DNA of 64,000 nucleotides from Halichondria panicea. Taxonomy: Eukaryota; Porifera; Demospongiae; Suberitida; Halichondriidae. The notes beneath the pieces were generated by a model. The model worked only from the letters and a program-made list of their open reading frames with translations, was not told the origin of the DNA and did no database searches. Made by a program: the position numbers and the translations under genes. Of this stretch, positions 48,031 to 60,500 are shown piece after piece. Location: positions 17,494,518-17,558,517 of the forward strand of contig NC_087377.1 in the NCBI RefSeq assembly GCF_963675165.1, read 5' to 3'. Positions within the stretch are counted from its first letter, which is position 1, and each line of letters starts with the position of its first letter.

Positions 48031-51000
48031 TTACAATACTGCAAAGTTGGCGTATTGATCAAATGAGTTCATGTAATTCTTGAGAACCTCGTGCACGAGT
48101 ATGTACTGCTCCTGTGTGTGTGTGTGTGGAGTGGGCGGGGTGTGTGTGCGTGTGTGGAGTGGGTGGGGTATGTGTGTGTGCATGTGTGGTGGAGGGGGTG
48201 ATGTGGGGGCGTGTGTGGAGGGGTGGGGAGGATGTGTGGAGGGTGGGGTATGTGTGTGTGCATGTGTGGAGGGGGTGAGGTGGGGGCGTGTCCATGTGTG
48301 CCAGTGGAGGTGGAAGTGCATAAGATATATACACAGTCATAGTGACTCCCCATGCACAACACGAATAAATCTTACTTTTGAAAATTGACGTTCCTAACTC
48401 AAGTGTATCCTGTACTCACCATATTGGCCACCAGTGCCATCCTCTGAATGCGTGCTGACTTCACACACTGAAACACATCCACCACCGCTTCAACTTTGAA
48501 CCTATCGATGGCCGAGTACACACTCAGGAAGGTGCCAGACCGACCACACCCATCACTGCATGGGGGAATTTATCATCAAAGCATTTTTGAACGTGTATCC
48601 TTGCATTCACTCAAATCATCAATCTTCTAAACATGCATCTTTTAGTTTTGAAAATATAGACTAAGTTATGGCAGTAGCAACTGAAACACTGATCATTTTG
48701 CATGGTTTATACGACGTACTTGCACATGACAATGATGGGTTTGTTGCCTGTCGATTTCTGACTGTTGACCACCAGCTCATTCAGGTGTATAACCAATTCC
48801 GGTGCCGGCGGAGTCCCATTCTCATTCCACGTCTTGCAATGAAACATAGTCAGCACGTAACAGTCACTGCCAGCCTAAACACAATATGTGTGTGTGGGTG
48901 GGGTGAGTGGGTGGAGGTGTTGGGTGGTGGAATTATGAGTGCGAACAAACGAACAAACAAAACAGGACATCACTAACAAAACTTGCGGGGGATAAATACA
49001 CATCTTGAAACTGCATGTTATATACGGTACATGTATAGTGACATAATCACCTTAGTCCTACATTTGTGTCCACAATACACTACAATGACTATAATTATGT
49101 ACGTATATTTATTGTGTGATACAAATGCTACATTCAAAGTATTGTATACGAGCTAATTTATTCAGTGTGCACATATACTCGAGGGAGGTATACGATAGTG
49201 TGTTTTATATAGTGTGTTTTATATAGTCTGTGACTGTGTGGACTGCTACAGAGCTCAAGGATCAATGAAGTGCAAATAAGAAGTTCTATAGGCTTCTAGT
49301 CACGTTTTCTTGGATTTCAATTCGTTGATTTGCAGCATTCTCTAGTCTTGCTCTTGGAATGCTACTGCAGCCTTTTCATAATAGTGCCTAGCAAAACTTG
49401 TCCACGGAGTGTTGCTATTCTACTTAGTAGTTAGGTCTGCACTAGAACGCTAGCCATTGGTAGCTGCAAGAGTGAGAAGAGAGCTGCAAGGCTCTGCTGA
49501 TGCAGTCATTAATTTAAGACTTTAGGCATCCTTTCTATAGCAATACTCATGGTCAATCATTTCTTTGAGTTTCCCCATCATACAGCAAAGTTGTCATCAC
49601 TATAACATTATCAGCAATATTTTATCTTTGATATATCTTTGACACATTCACCGAGGCATCAGCACTTTCATGTTTATATATAGTGCTGTGGGAATGACAG
49701 TAACCAAAATAAAAGCAGCAAGCCACCAACCTATAAACGACACTTGCTATTTCAACGAATTCAAATCTGCCAAGTATACCCTCCACAATACTTGCAGATA
49801 GATTGTATATCTCACCACTTTCAGAGTTTGAGATATCTCCAGTTTTCTCACAATAATTTCTTTCTCGCATTTTTCCGAGAGCAGTTTGAGAGTCATCTTG
49901 CCATAAGTGACCTCTCCGTCAACCTTATCCGGCCAGTACTGCGTACACATATCCTGCAGTTGTGCAAGCATGGGTTGAATTACATGAAGTTTTCACAGTA
50001 TTACTTAGTCTATAGTGAATTTACAGAATGTATTTTGTCTACAAACAAATTATATTGCACTCTAAAAACATTAGCCACATGCATTAGCTGGGTAAACAAC
50101 AAGTTCAAAACACCATTATCCGTGAAATGTTTTTGTGTATAATATATACCTTTCCATTTTCAGTCAGGTCACATAGCAACACGATTGTCCTGCTCTCAAG
50201 ATTCTTGGCCATCTTCCAAAAGTCCAGTACAGTGTTGTCCAGGGGAGCCTGTGTGACCACGAAGCACCTCCTGTGTTTGTAGCCCTGTATAGTGGGAGAG
50301 GGAGAGGGGGGAGGGTTGGAACAACTAATAATGAGAGAGAATGGGAGGAGGATACCAGTGTTGAAAGACAACTAACACTCTTAGGACTCTTACACATGCT
50401 TGTATTTGTACATGCATGCACTTACGCTATATCTCTTAGACTAGATAACTGATATAGAGATGTGGACTTGTGTAGAATGTTCTATATACACTCACATCTA
50501 TGAAGCTGGCATTGATGTACTGGTCTTGTTTGGAGCTTCCCATGAGCTTGGGTCGATGTGCATCATCTGCATCGAATGAAAATAAATATATGAATTGTAC
50601 TGTTCCCATTATAATGTTGTAATCCTCTCACATGGGAATTTGTCATGGTAACGGTTCTTGCTCTCCACTTCTTGGCTGGCAATGATGTCTCTGTCTTGTT
50701 GTGATGGTTTCCTGCTGACTTGTTCCAGAAGCTGCATGCATGCACCAGGGAAAAACAGATATTGTAGTTAGTTTTAGTGCTCTGTACACAGAACAGAGTG
50801 TGTACAGCTAAAGCTTGCTTGCTTAGCTAAGTTTCACCATAATTGGTCTTGTTGTGATAAATTACAGAAAGGCATTGATTAGAGCCTAGGATAATTTATA
50901 AATGATAGATAGTGTGTTTGTGCACAGAATGTACTCTAACGTCCGGTATACTAGAGAAAAATCGGCCTGGGATGAGTATAATTTATGGGCCCTCCTATCC

Positions 51001-54000
51001 ATTTCCTTTTACCTGAAACTGCTCCTCATATCCAGACAGTGATTTCCCTGGGGCTTTTCTGCCTAGCTGGTTGATGGCAATGTTGAGGTTGTGAGCAGCT
51101 ATCTCAGTATCTCCACATGTTATCAGCTCGTCCAGAGCATCGTGGATGAACACGTACTGTGACTATAACCACAAAGAGAGAGAAATAGTATACTAGCGCT
51201 TTTTTGACGCATTATTTCGTCAATTATAGCTTTTACTGGGCAACATTTTAGAATAGAAGAAAGAAGAAAGAGATATAGCGGCTACATTGCATGGACACAC
51301 ACTATCATAATTATTATGTGAACAGTATATGAACCAATTATGGCATAATTATTCAATTAAGGATGGTGCTGGCGCCTCTGTGCTTAGGAACTGGCCACAA
51401 CTACTACAATTCCACCACCCTAGCTCACCATAGTCTGCACCATAAGACATCGTCTCTCCCGCAGTTCCCGCACAAACTGGTACACGTTCACTACCCTCTC
51501 CTCCTGGATACGCTGGAGCATGGCATCTAGTACGATGAACGTACCTGTGCGCCCGACCCCTGCGCTGCAGTGGACCAGGAGGGGGCCCCCGGATACGGGA
51601 TGGCTCTTGCGGACCCGCCTCAGGTAACCGAGGAGAGAGGTGGCATATTGTGGAACACCGTGGTCGGGCCAACCTAGGTAGTAGAAGTGGGTAACTAGGA
51701 ACGGACTGGACCCAGGCTCTGATGCCTGTATGAAAATGGAAAATGAACTGTTTGAAATTGAATTCAAAATTCAAACACAATAAACAATTTGGATTTACAT
51801 ACATTTGTTATTGACATGATCCTGATCTCGTAGTCAGTGAACAATTTGATCTCCTTTAGAAGGACAACAATATTCGGACCAACTTCCATTTCCTCCCCGG
51901 TAGCACTGGGCCAATATCGGGCACACTTCTCTCTAGAGCTCTCAACCAGTTTTGTCACCATGACAATCGTAGGGAGTTTATTCTCCCAAATCATGCGCCA
52001 GAAATCCTCCACAGTTGAAGCCATAGGACCTGTAATTGTACAGAATTATAACTATAGAGCACGTTTATTACATACCTTGTGCAGCAACGTAAGCATTGTC
52101 TCTCTTATAGCCCTGTATGTATGTATGTATATGTATGGAATTAAAATCAAATAAAAATGTACAGGTAAAGATCTGTGATGTGCCCACACTGGTCGGTGGT
52201 GGTGGTTGGTACTAACTACCTCTAGACACCTCTTAGGCCTAGTTTACTACATAAAAGTGTGTTGAATCATAGATAAAAGAATTAGCTATTGAGATCTCGA
52301 TTGTGAAGATTGAAAATAGCCACCACTTGGGGAAATTCTGGGCATATCACTGCATGGTACGTGTTTGGTGGTTCACCTTTATCCAGCTGGCATTGATGTA
52401 GTCAGAGCCAGGTGTATCTGTTGACTGCAGCTTGACTCTACAGTGGTCATCTAGTGCACACCAGTTGCAATATGTCATGTGATAACATTCAATTCACTAT
52501 GTAACATGTTATTGCTTACAGGGGAAGATGTTTGTGAACCTGTTCTTCTTGAACTTGTTCTGGGGCAGCTGTGCCACATTCCACGGGTGATTGCCATCCT
52601 TGATAGAGCGATACTCACTCTCGAAGTCAGTGTCATCATCTTTGTGCAGCTCTCGAACATGACTGGCAAAATCAATCACTGCAATGTCTGCAAGAGAATT
52701 CATAAACTGGAGTGTATGGGGAAAGAGTGGGATTGTGGGAAAGAAAATGCATGGTGGAGAGTGTTTTTTAGATCCATCAATTATTCAAACAGAATAGCTG
52801 GCCAGGGGGGGGGAGGATAGTGGGGAAGAAAGGAGAATAAATATCACCAAAATAAATCATGATTATGAAAGGCTATAATTATGGTGGTTTGGTTAAACTC
52901 ACCGTCACTAGTATCGAAGGCCGTGTCCACTTCTTCCACTTCTACTTCGTGCAGGTCTTCTTGAGATTCTACCTTCTTCTCATAAAGTGGGTAAGTGTCA
53001 GGACTACGAATTGGTTTTGGTGGAGGAGCAGGTTTCATTAGCTTTTGTTTAGGAGCAAAGTTATCATGTTGTTTTCTTCTCCTAACTCTGAGAAGATGTC
53101 ATTTTGACTAAAATGTGCATCATGCATGGCAAGAACTTACATGCAAACAATGCAGACTATGATTATCAGTAGAACCACGGCAACGATCAGTCCTGCAACA
53201 ACCCCAGAAATCACTTCAACCATTGCTGTAAAAAAATTGTAAACAGAAGTTGCATACCAATCAGATATACACTTACTCCCTGACGACTGTGCGAGTATAA
53301 CCATGGCAACACTGACATTGCCCACTCCCTGTACTGTACCAGCTGACACTGTAAAGTAGTAATCAGAGTTTGGGTCCAGATTAATAATTATAGCAGAGCT
53401 GGCGTCTTCCCCAGATACAGTAATGGTACTAGTATTCGCAGCATTAGAGCCAACTCTCCAGTAGGTGATGGTGTAGTTAGTGATGAAGCCTCTAGCCTCT
53501 GAGCGACTGAGTGGTCTCCATGATACCCACACAGCTGTTCCATTCAGTCGAGTGGAACCAATATCTCGAGGATGGAAGAGGGGAACTGTGTGTGTACAAA
53601 ATTATAGGATTTGAATTGTTGCAGCAAAAAACTTACTTCCTTCAGCAGTGAATTCTACAACACTGACAGGCTCTCCAGCACCAGCGCCATTGATGGCAGC
53701 CACTGATACCACATAGGGAGTATAGGGGACTGTAGGTGGAGGGGAGTGATGCACTATACTAGGACATGACTATCAGTTTACCTAATTCATGGATAGAGAA
53801 CGAGGTATCTGAAGTGTTGTACTCTGTAACTGCTGATCTGCTTTCTTCCTCGTTGGTCCTGATAGTGTATGCTAGTAACACTCCATTGACCTCGGCAGGC
53901 GGAATCCAGTTGACAGTGAAGGTGGTTTCATTCACTCTTAAGACTCTCAGACTACCAACTGGGCCAGACTCTGAAGGAATGGTTTATCACATGACATTAA

Positions 54001-57000
54001 GCGTATACTACATGATACTGCATTAACTCACTGGCCTCGGCTGTAGTGAACTCCATACTGGATGTTTTTCGTCCCTCACCAACTGAAGTACTGGCTGATA
54101 CTTGCACTGATATAGTTTGATAGGGCCTCAGGGGAGATACGATGAACTGTTCGAATGTAGTGAGGATGTTCGTGATGGTTCCATTGAGGTAGTCCACATA
54201 CAGTGTGTAGGTGATGATGACTCCATTAGGTTCAGCTGGTGGACCCCAGGAGAGGGTGAGGGTGGTTGCCGTGAAACTGGCTGTTGGAGCAGTTACAATC
54301 CCAGGAGCTACAAAAGGAAGGATTTATTTTAAGTACCAAGAATGTGTTTGACGTACCGTCTTGTCTTGTTCTTACATCAATTGAAACTGCTTCACCAATG
54401 TTGCCCTCCTCATAAATAGCACTGACAGAGAAGTGGTATTGTTTATACGGGACAAGGTCAGTGATTAAAAGGAAGGGGGAATTTGTAGTAAGCGACATTG
54501 ATGGGAAACCATCGGTCGATGTCACTACACTGTACTTAATTAGTGCTACAGAGGTAGGATCTAATTCTGGATGGTCCCACATCAACCACACTCTTGTAGA
54601 TTCTGTTGTAGAGTTTCTGAGGTTAGTTGGACCAGGCAGCACTACAAGGATACACAGAAAATATGAAATTAAAAATTCAAGTAATATTTTTGCTTACCAT
54701 CATCATTGTCGATTATTACTATAGCAACCGCTCCACCTCTAAACGTAACTCGATTGTTGGGGGAAGTTACTGTGACCCGAAACGATTCACCAGGATCAGC
54801 GGTGACGTCATCAACTATTGTCACTGAGATACATCTGGACTCTCCAATAGTTGAAAACTGCCTCGTTTGCACTAGAGAACTAGTAGTGAAATCAACTTGT
54901 GGAGCTGTGTGGGAAAGAACTTGAAAAACAGCTTTGAACTGTACACACTAACTTGCTGATCTATTGATATTCCCTGTGTCAATATTGAACAGCACTTCAA
55001 GTGTTCCAGTTGCCAGTCCTCCAGATGGACCCTCCAACACAACACAGATCTCTCCAGTCTCCTCCGTAACTTCCGCAAAGGTGTAAGACAATTGTGATAG
55101 AGCCAACACCGGATCTAGATATAATAAACAAAGTAAGTCATAAATTGTTTACAGCTGAGTTTAATGATCACCATCATCATCGTACACGTTGATTGTGGTG
55201 GTACCAGTGGCAGTAATACGATCCTGGTTATCACTCAATGTCACAACGAATAATGCCAGTGGACTTGTAGTATCAAACAGTTCATCATTGCTCACAGGGT
55301 CAGTGTAAGTAATGCATTGTTCAGAGAGAAGTGCAGCTCCACTTGGGAAGGTTATATCATCTGTATGCATGCAGAGCATAATGTGTTTATAGTCAACAAA
55401 AGTGTGTGTATAATTATTTCCCAACATACGTGTCAGTTGTCCATTAAGAGATAGGTTTGCTGGAGCAGTGAACTGGACAGTGACTGACTGTCCTAAACCA
55501 CCAGTTGGTCTAGTGAGTACAGCACAGACAATGGCATCACCATCTCCTTCATTTTGGTTTAGAGTTTCATTCTTCATTTCAATAGTGACATCTGCAGTGG
55601 ATAAACTAGTAACTCATACAGATATAGCAGTACCATACAAGGTAAATAATGCAACCCCTTCAACTATAATTTCTCACCATCATCATCGTTGACAGTCACT
55701 GTTGTCATCGTGTTTCCCAGATCCAATCTTGCTTGACCTTCAACTATTTTACCAAGAGTAACAGTCAACACAGCATTTGCTCCGTACACGTTATTATTGG
55801 TAACTGGGATAGTTAGGCACCAGGAAGCCCCCACACGAGAGTTGGAGGGGAAGGTGAAGTCAACAGAAAGCAAGATATCAGCTAGAGATTGATACGAAAC
55901 ATTTAAGGTAAAACAATTATCAATGAGATCAATATCTATATCACGATCAACTCACTATTATTAAGTGTTATAAATATCTCTTTCTCTGCCCCTCCCTCTG
56001 GAGAGTCTAGTCTAGCACACACTGACACATCACCATCTCCTTCATTCTGCACTATAGTTTGGTTCACTAGCGATACTAGAGCTCCTGTAAGAGCCAGAGC
56101 ATGGATAAGAGAAAATCTGCGATTCAGGACTTACTTTGCACTTCTTTAATACGAATGATTTTATTTGCCCCAAGTGTGATCCTCGGATTAGCACTGGCAT
56201 CAACGACTGATAGGCTCACACTAAACACCTCGAAGCTCTCATAAATTAAGTCCACATTTGTTTGAACACTAATCCCACAAACTCGTGATACAGTAGAATT
56301 AAATGTTGCATCCATTGTAAAATGTGCATAATCCCTGTTCGAGGCTGTTAACAGTGAAATCAAATTGCAGTATACAAGCTGTCCTTTACTTACTTGCTGC
56401 TTTTGGATCGTCCTGCAGTTCGCTAGTAGCAACGTGTACCATCACCTCTCTCTCACTAATAGTTGCACCACTAACTTCAACACACACCTCAACAGTAGGT
56501 TGCCCTTCTGTTACTGCAATGACAGCTTCTAATTTTGTTCCCGCAAAGATTGTGAACTCTACCATCACCTCTGCAAAACATATATTTCGCAAAAGTTTGA
56601 AAAAAAGAATTAATTGTACCTTCATCATCCATTACTGTGATAGTAGTTGCAGGAGTTGGATCTGTCAGCATAATATCTGACGATGTTGGGTTCGTAAGAA
56701 CAAGCTCCAGTGTAAATGTCTGACTATCCACTTCATAAATATCATCCTCCATGGCAGTAACCATCCAGCAGTTATCCGGGGTAGTAGTGGTGTTAGTCAG
56801 ATGCAATGTGTTTGCAGGAACATCAAGTCCTCCTATTATTATACATTCATAATCAAATTAACAGAGTGACTGTTTACCTGCTGGAGTGACTGATAGTCCC
56901 ACCTCTACACTATCTCCAGGGTCCAGTGTCGCCATCACACAGACTGACAAACTGTCTCCCTCCATTACTGTCTGAGATTCACTGCCACTGCTAAAGCTGA

Positions 57001-57076
57001 CTGTTTCAGCTGCACTGCACTGACTGAGAGTGCATAGCAGCATCACAATCACACTCTGAGTTACGAGTGCCATCAT
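48031..57076 (-). CDS. Gene 6: receptor protein tyrosine phosphatase with about 5 Calx-beta and 4 FN3 domains
   Basis: Tandem paralogue of gene 5, roughly 1,600 residues. The start at 57076 gives a hydrophobic leader (MMALVTQSVIVMLLCTLSQC). About five Calx-beta domains follow on paired exons between 57076 and about 54710 (several ending VNDDDG, VYDDDG or IDNDDG, the acidic end typical of the fold). Then come four FN3 domains (about 53280-54645), a TM helix (about 53135-53220) and PTP D1 (52.7-51.4 kb; exon 51429-51725 holds GWPDHGVP and [10 protein letters not shown]). D2 (51.1-48.0 kb) ends in exons 48420-48555 and 48031-48111. D2 reads MCNDGCGRSG across a splice junction, so it is a likely pseudophosphatase. 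D1 is nearly identical to gene 5, while the ectodomains have diverged. No frame damage noticed. Confidence 0.85.
48112..48310. repeat. GT/GGGG-rich minisatellite at last intron of gene 6
   Basis: Imperfect units of the form gtgtgtggagggggtg and gtatgtgtgtgtgcatgtgt start directly at the 3' splice site of the last exon, so the acceptor pyrimidine tract is a CA-rich repeat. The gene 5 equivalent (33831-33900) is much shorter. Confidence 0.75.
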
Positions 57077-57529
57077 ATCTATGATTCCATAACACAACAA
57101 GTAATAAGTAACTAAGAAACTAAATAAGCAAATAATGGAAACAGTGAATGTGATCTATGCAGTTAAATCAAGGGATAGGCTGCAATATTTCGATGCCAAA
57201 ATTTTCATTCCAGTACAGAAAGTGAAACTATTTTGCTATGACTAATACAACACAACACATTCATTTGTTTTACATACCTGTACATGTATATGTAAGGCTG
57301 TTATCATTTAGAGACTATAATTTTCAAGACATTCCACACCATTGTGCATAGTGGACACTATAGCCTCCTTCACAAAGCCTCAGTGCGGCCTGGAATCGAG
57401 ACTATGTAAGTTAAGGGAATATAAACTGGAAAAGATCAATAATTCAAAATTGCAGTTTTCACAACACAAGGAAAACACATGATACAACATAAGTGATATT
57501 AGGCTGCCCTAGTAAATAACATAATAGAG
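57077..57529. other. Intergenic gap between gene 6 and gene 7
   Basis: About 450 bp, AT-rich, no exon. It holds the 5' flank of gene 6 and the 3' flank of gene 7. A scrap related to the cctcgattccaggcc foldback is at about 57383-57400 (gcggcctggaatcgag). Confidence 0.5.
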
Positions 57530-60500
57530 TCAATGTTCAGTGGTGGGGGAGTAGTCTTGTAACCATGACGCCACCTTGCGTCTCAGCTGTGCCCTCCTGC
57601 TCTCTTGTGCCTTCTCCTCTCGGGACAAGGGTACAAAGGTCACCCAGCAATGCAGCACTCGACTCTTGAGACGCCTATAGTGTGTGTGTGTGGGGGGGAG
57701 GTCATTACGTTGGGCATGGATGCAATGAGTGACAGAGACTGAGATAAAATAAGGCAAAGTACATGTACATGTATTACATGCAATAATCCCTGACGAAAAT
57801 GCTAGCTACATGTACAAAAATTCCCCAAGCCACAGAAATCTCAACAAATGATACACATGTACATATACAGTAATGATTGTATCGACTATCCAACACAGAC
57901 ACCACACTGTTACATGTATAGATGTGTGTATAGATGTGTGTGTGTGTTTGTGTGGGGGGAGAAACAATGCAGAGGCTACACACCCGTAGCCAGAAATCTC
58001 ACAAGTAATGTATATAGAGCATGACATAATTATTATTGACTGTCCAATAGACACCACACTAGTAAATACGTGTATAGAAACAATACAAAGGCTATACACA
58101 CCCTAGCCACAGAATGCCACAAGTTATAAGCATCATGTACGGCGTAGTGATCATTTACATCTAACTGACTACATAGTTTACCTCTCGTGCATTTTCCGTG
58201 CCTGCCTGTCCATCTCCCACCCCCTCACTCTCCCCTCTCTAGTGAGCCGTGACCAGCCTCGGAACACACGCCTAGTCAACAGTCTGATCACACTAGCCCC
58301 GGCCAGCACTTCCAACCGAACACACTCAACCATGTACTGCACAGAGAAAGATGACATTGCAATAATTAGTAACACTTAACCCTTTCCCGGCTTTAGCCGT
58401 CATATGACGGCAGCGGTAGTGATAATTTTCAAAAATCGTTGTGGGCGCTGTGTTGGAGCTATGCGCACACTGTAGGTACCAGCACATGCGCATTGGGCTG
58501 CTCTTTCACATGGTATCTTTAATATCTTGCCTCGAGGTACGCTTTGTGCAGTACTGTCGAAAGAAAAGTGACCGTTTGATAATGGCTACAAGATCTTCGT
58601 AGTACAACCTCAGCGAGGTTCTAGGGCAGCTAGACAGTGAGAATAACGATACTTATGGCCTTGTTGAGTAAAAGGACAGTGACTGGGATCATACCAAGAG
58701 AGGAAACTACTTGTCAGAGGTCAAGCTATAAACATAGAGCCTGAAGAGCCAGAGGAAGAAGCTCCTGAGCATGAACCAAAGTCCTGGACCTTGTAAGTAA
58801 CTATGGAGTATCATATGTAGTCTGGATAGCTTCAGTATGGTATGCTTAGTCTAGTTAGTACACAAGTGGACATCATGAGCCACCATTGAACTTGTAAACC
58901 TGTGTGTAGGTGAAGAAAACATTTCCCGGGAAAAGAGCGTCTGCCGATACAACCTCGCAGAGAAGTTTCTGCTGATCCTGATTGAACCATGTCACCGTGA
59001 GAACATTGAGAACACTTACTTAGTGTTTTTAGTTACTTCATGCCTTCATACAATATTCTTTATGTTCATAATTGTGAAATGTGTAAAAAATCGTTAATTA
59101 GTGGGGGGTGGTCAGTTGCTAGGTAACGATGATGATGTCATGGTACCCCCAGGATCTGGGCTACCTGTAGGAAATAGTTGCAAGTGATTTCAATGCATTG
59201 TTCATGAGATATGTATTTTTAAAGAAAAATATGTATTTATTCTGTATTTTGTTTTTTTAATTAAAGCCGGGAAAGGGTTAAAGCCACTATAAACCAGGAA
59301 ATTCATTGCCTACAACCAAAACTAAATAAAAAAAGTGGTTCGGCCGGCGTCCCGACCTTCCGCGCAAGCTAGAGTCCTAGCCAGTAACTGGAGTCCCGAC
59401 CAGTGCGCAGATGGAGTCTAATGAAACTTAAGTGCAAGCTAGAGTCCTAGCCAGTGCACCAATACAGACATGTTACTGAGAACTTCAGAAACGAAAGAAA
59501 TATAGGTGTTGCGCAAGCCGGAGTCCCGACCACCTACCTCCCGCTCCGCACACACGTGAATGTGGCTAACTGCAACAGAAGTTACAAAACTTGAAGAGTG
59601 GATCTAACAAGTGGGTGAGGCCATCCATATAGTCTTTTAAAGACCACCATACACCAGGCAACTTCAGGCAATCTGTTGTAGACAATAGATTGCCTGAAAG
59701 TCGCCTGGTGTATGGTGGCCTTTAGTTACAATGTTAGTATTTCTACTAGTTTTATAATTGCACTGACAGAAGAAACACCTTGGTTACTTGGCTACAGTGA
59801 GTGTGTTAGCGTTTCTACTAAGTCTTAATTGTAATTACACCATTTAAAGGAATCTGCCACTTTAAACACATTCATAATACACATGAATTCATAACGTACA
59901 CACACACACACACACACACACAATACATGTACTTTATTAGGTTTCTTAACAAACACATGCAATATAGAAGATGCTTTCAGCTCCAATACTTGGAAAATTC
60001 TGTACACATCACTGAGAGTACAGAAACTACACTGGTCGGTGGCGGTTGGTACTAACCACCTCTAGACACAAAATAACCACCTCTTAGGCCTAGTTTACTA
60101 CATAAAAGAGGCAAATTTGTGTGTTGAATTGAAATTGAGGGTTGAAAATAGCTACCACTTTGAAAACTCTGGGCACAGTACAGAAACTACTCAAACAAAC
60201 ACACATACTCACTCACACACACACACATACTCACCTCTTTCCATGCTTTCATGGACTGCTTCTGAAGATGTCGATTATGTAACTCATCAGCCATTCTATT
60301 TCGAGCCATTGACCTTTGCCCTCTGACCACCTTCCATCTCACAAACGTCCGCTTAACGAGAGATTGACCTCTGACTTTGTCCGCTAGTGCCCTCCCGTCC
60401 CTCATAGCCACAGTGAATCTCACCCACGCATTTAGACCTTTGCTTCGAAGTAGAGCTAGTTTGTAATGGTCGCTGGCCTTCTGGTTGAGTGTCTCCATTT

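Noticed and set aside
48031-48362. Minus-strand frames rich in His, Pro and Thr
   Set aside because: Translation of the GT-rich minisatellite in three frames; only the terminal [17 protein letters not shown] part is a real exon.
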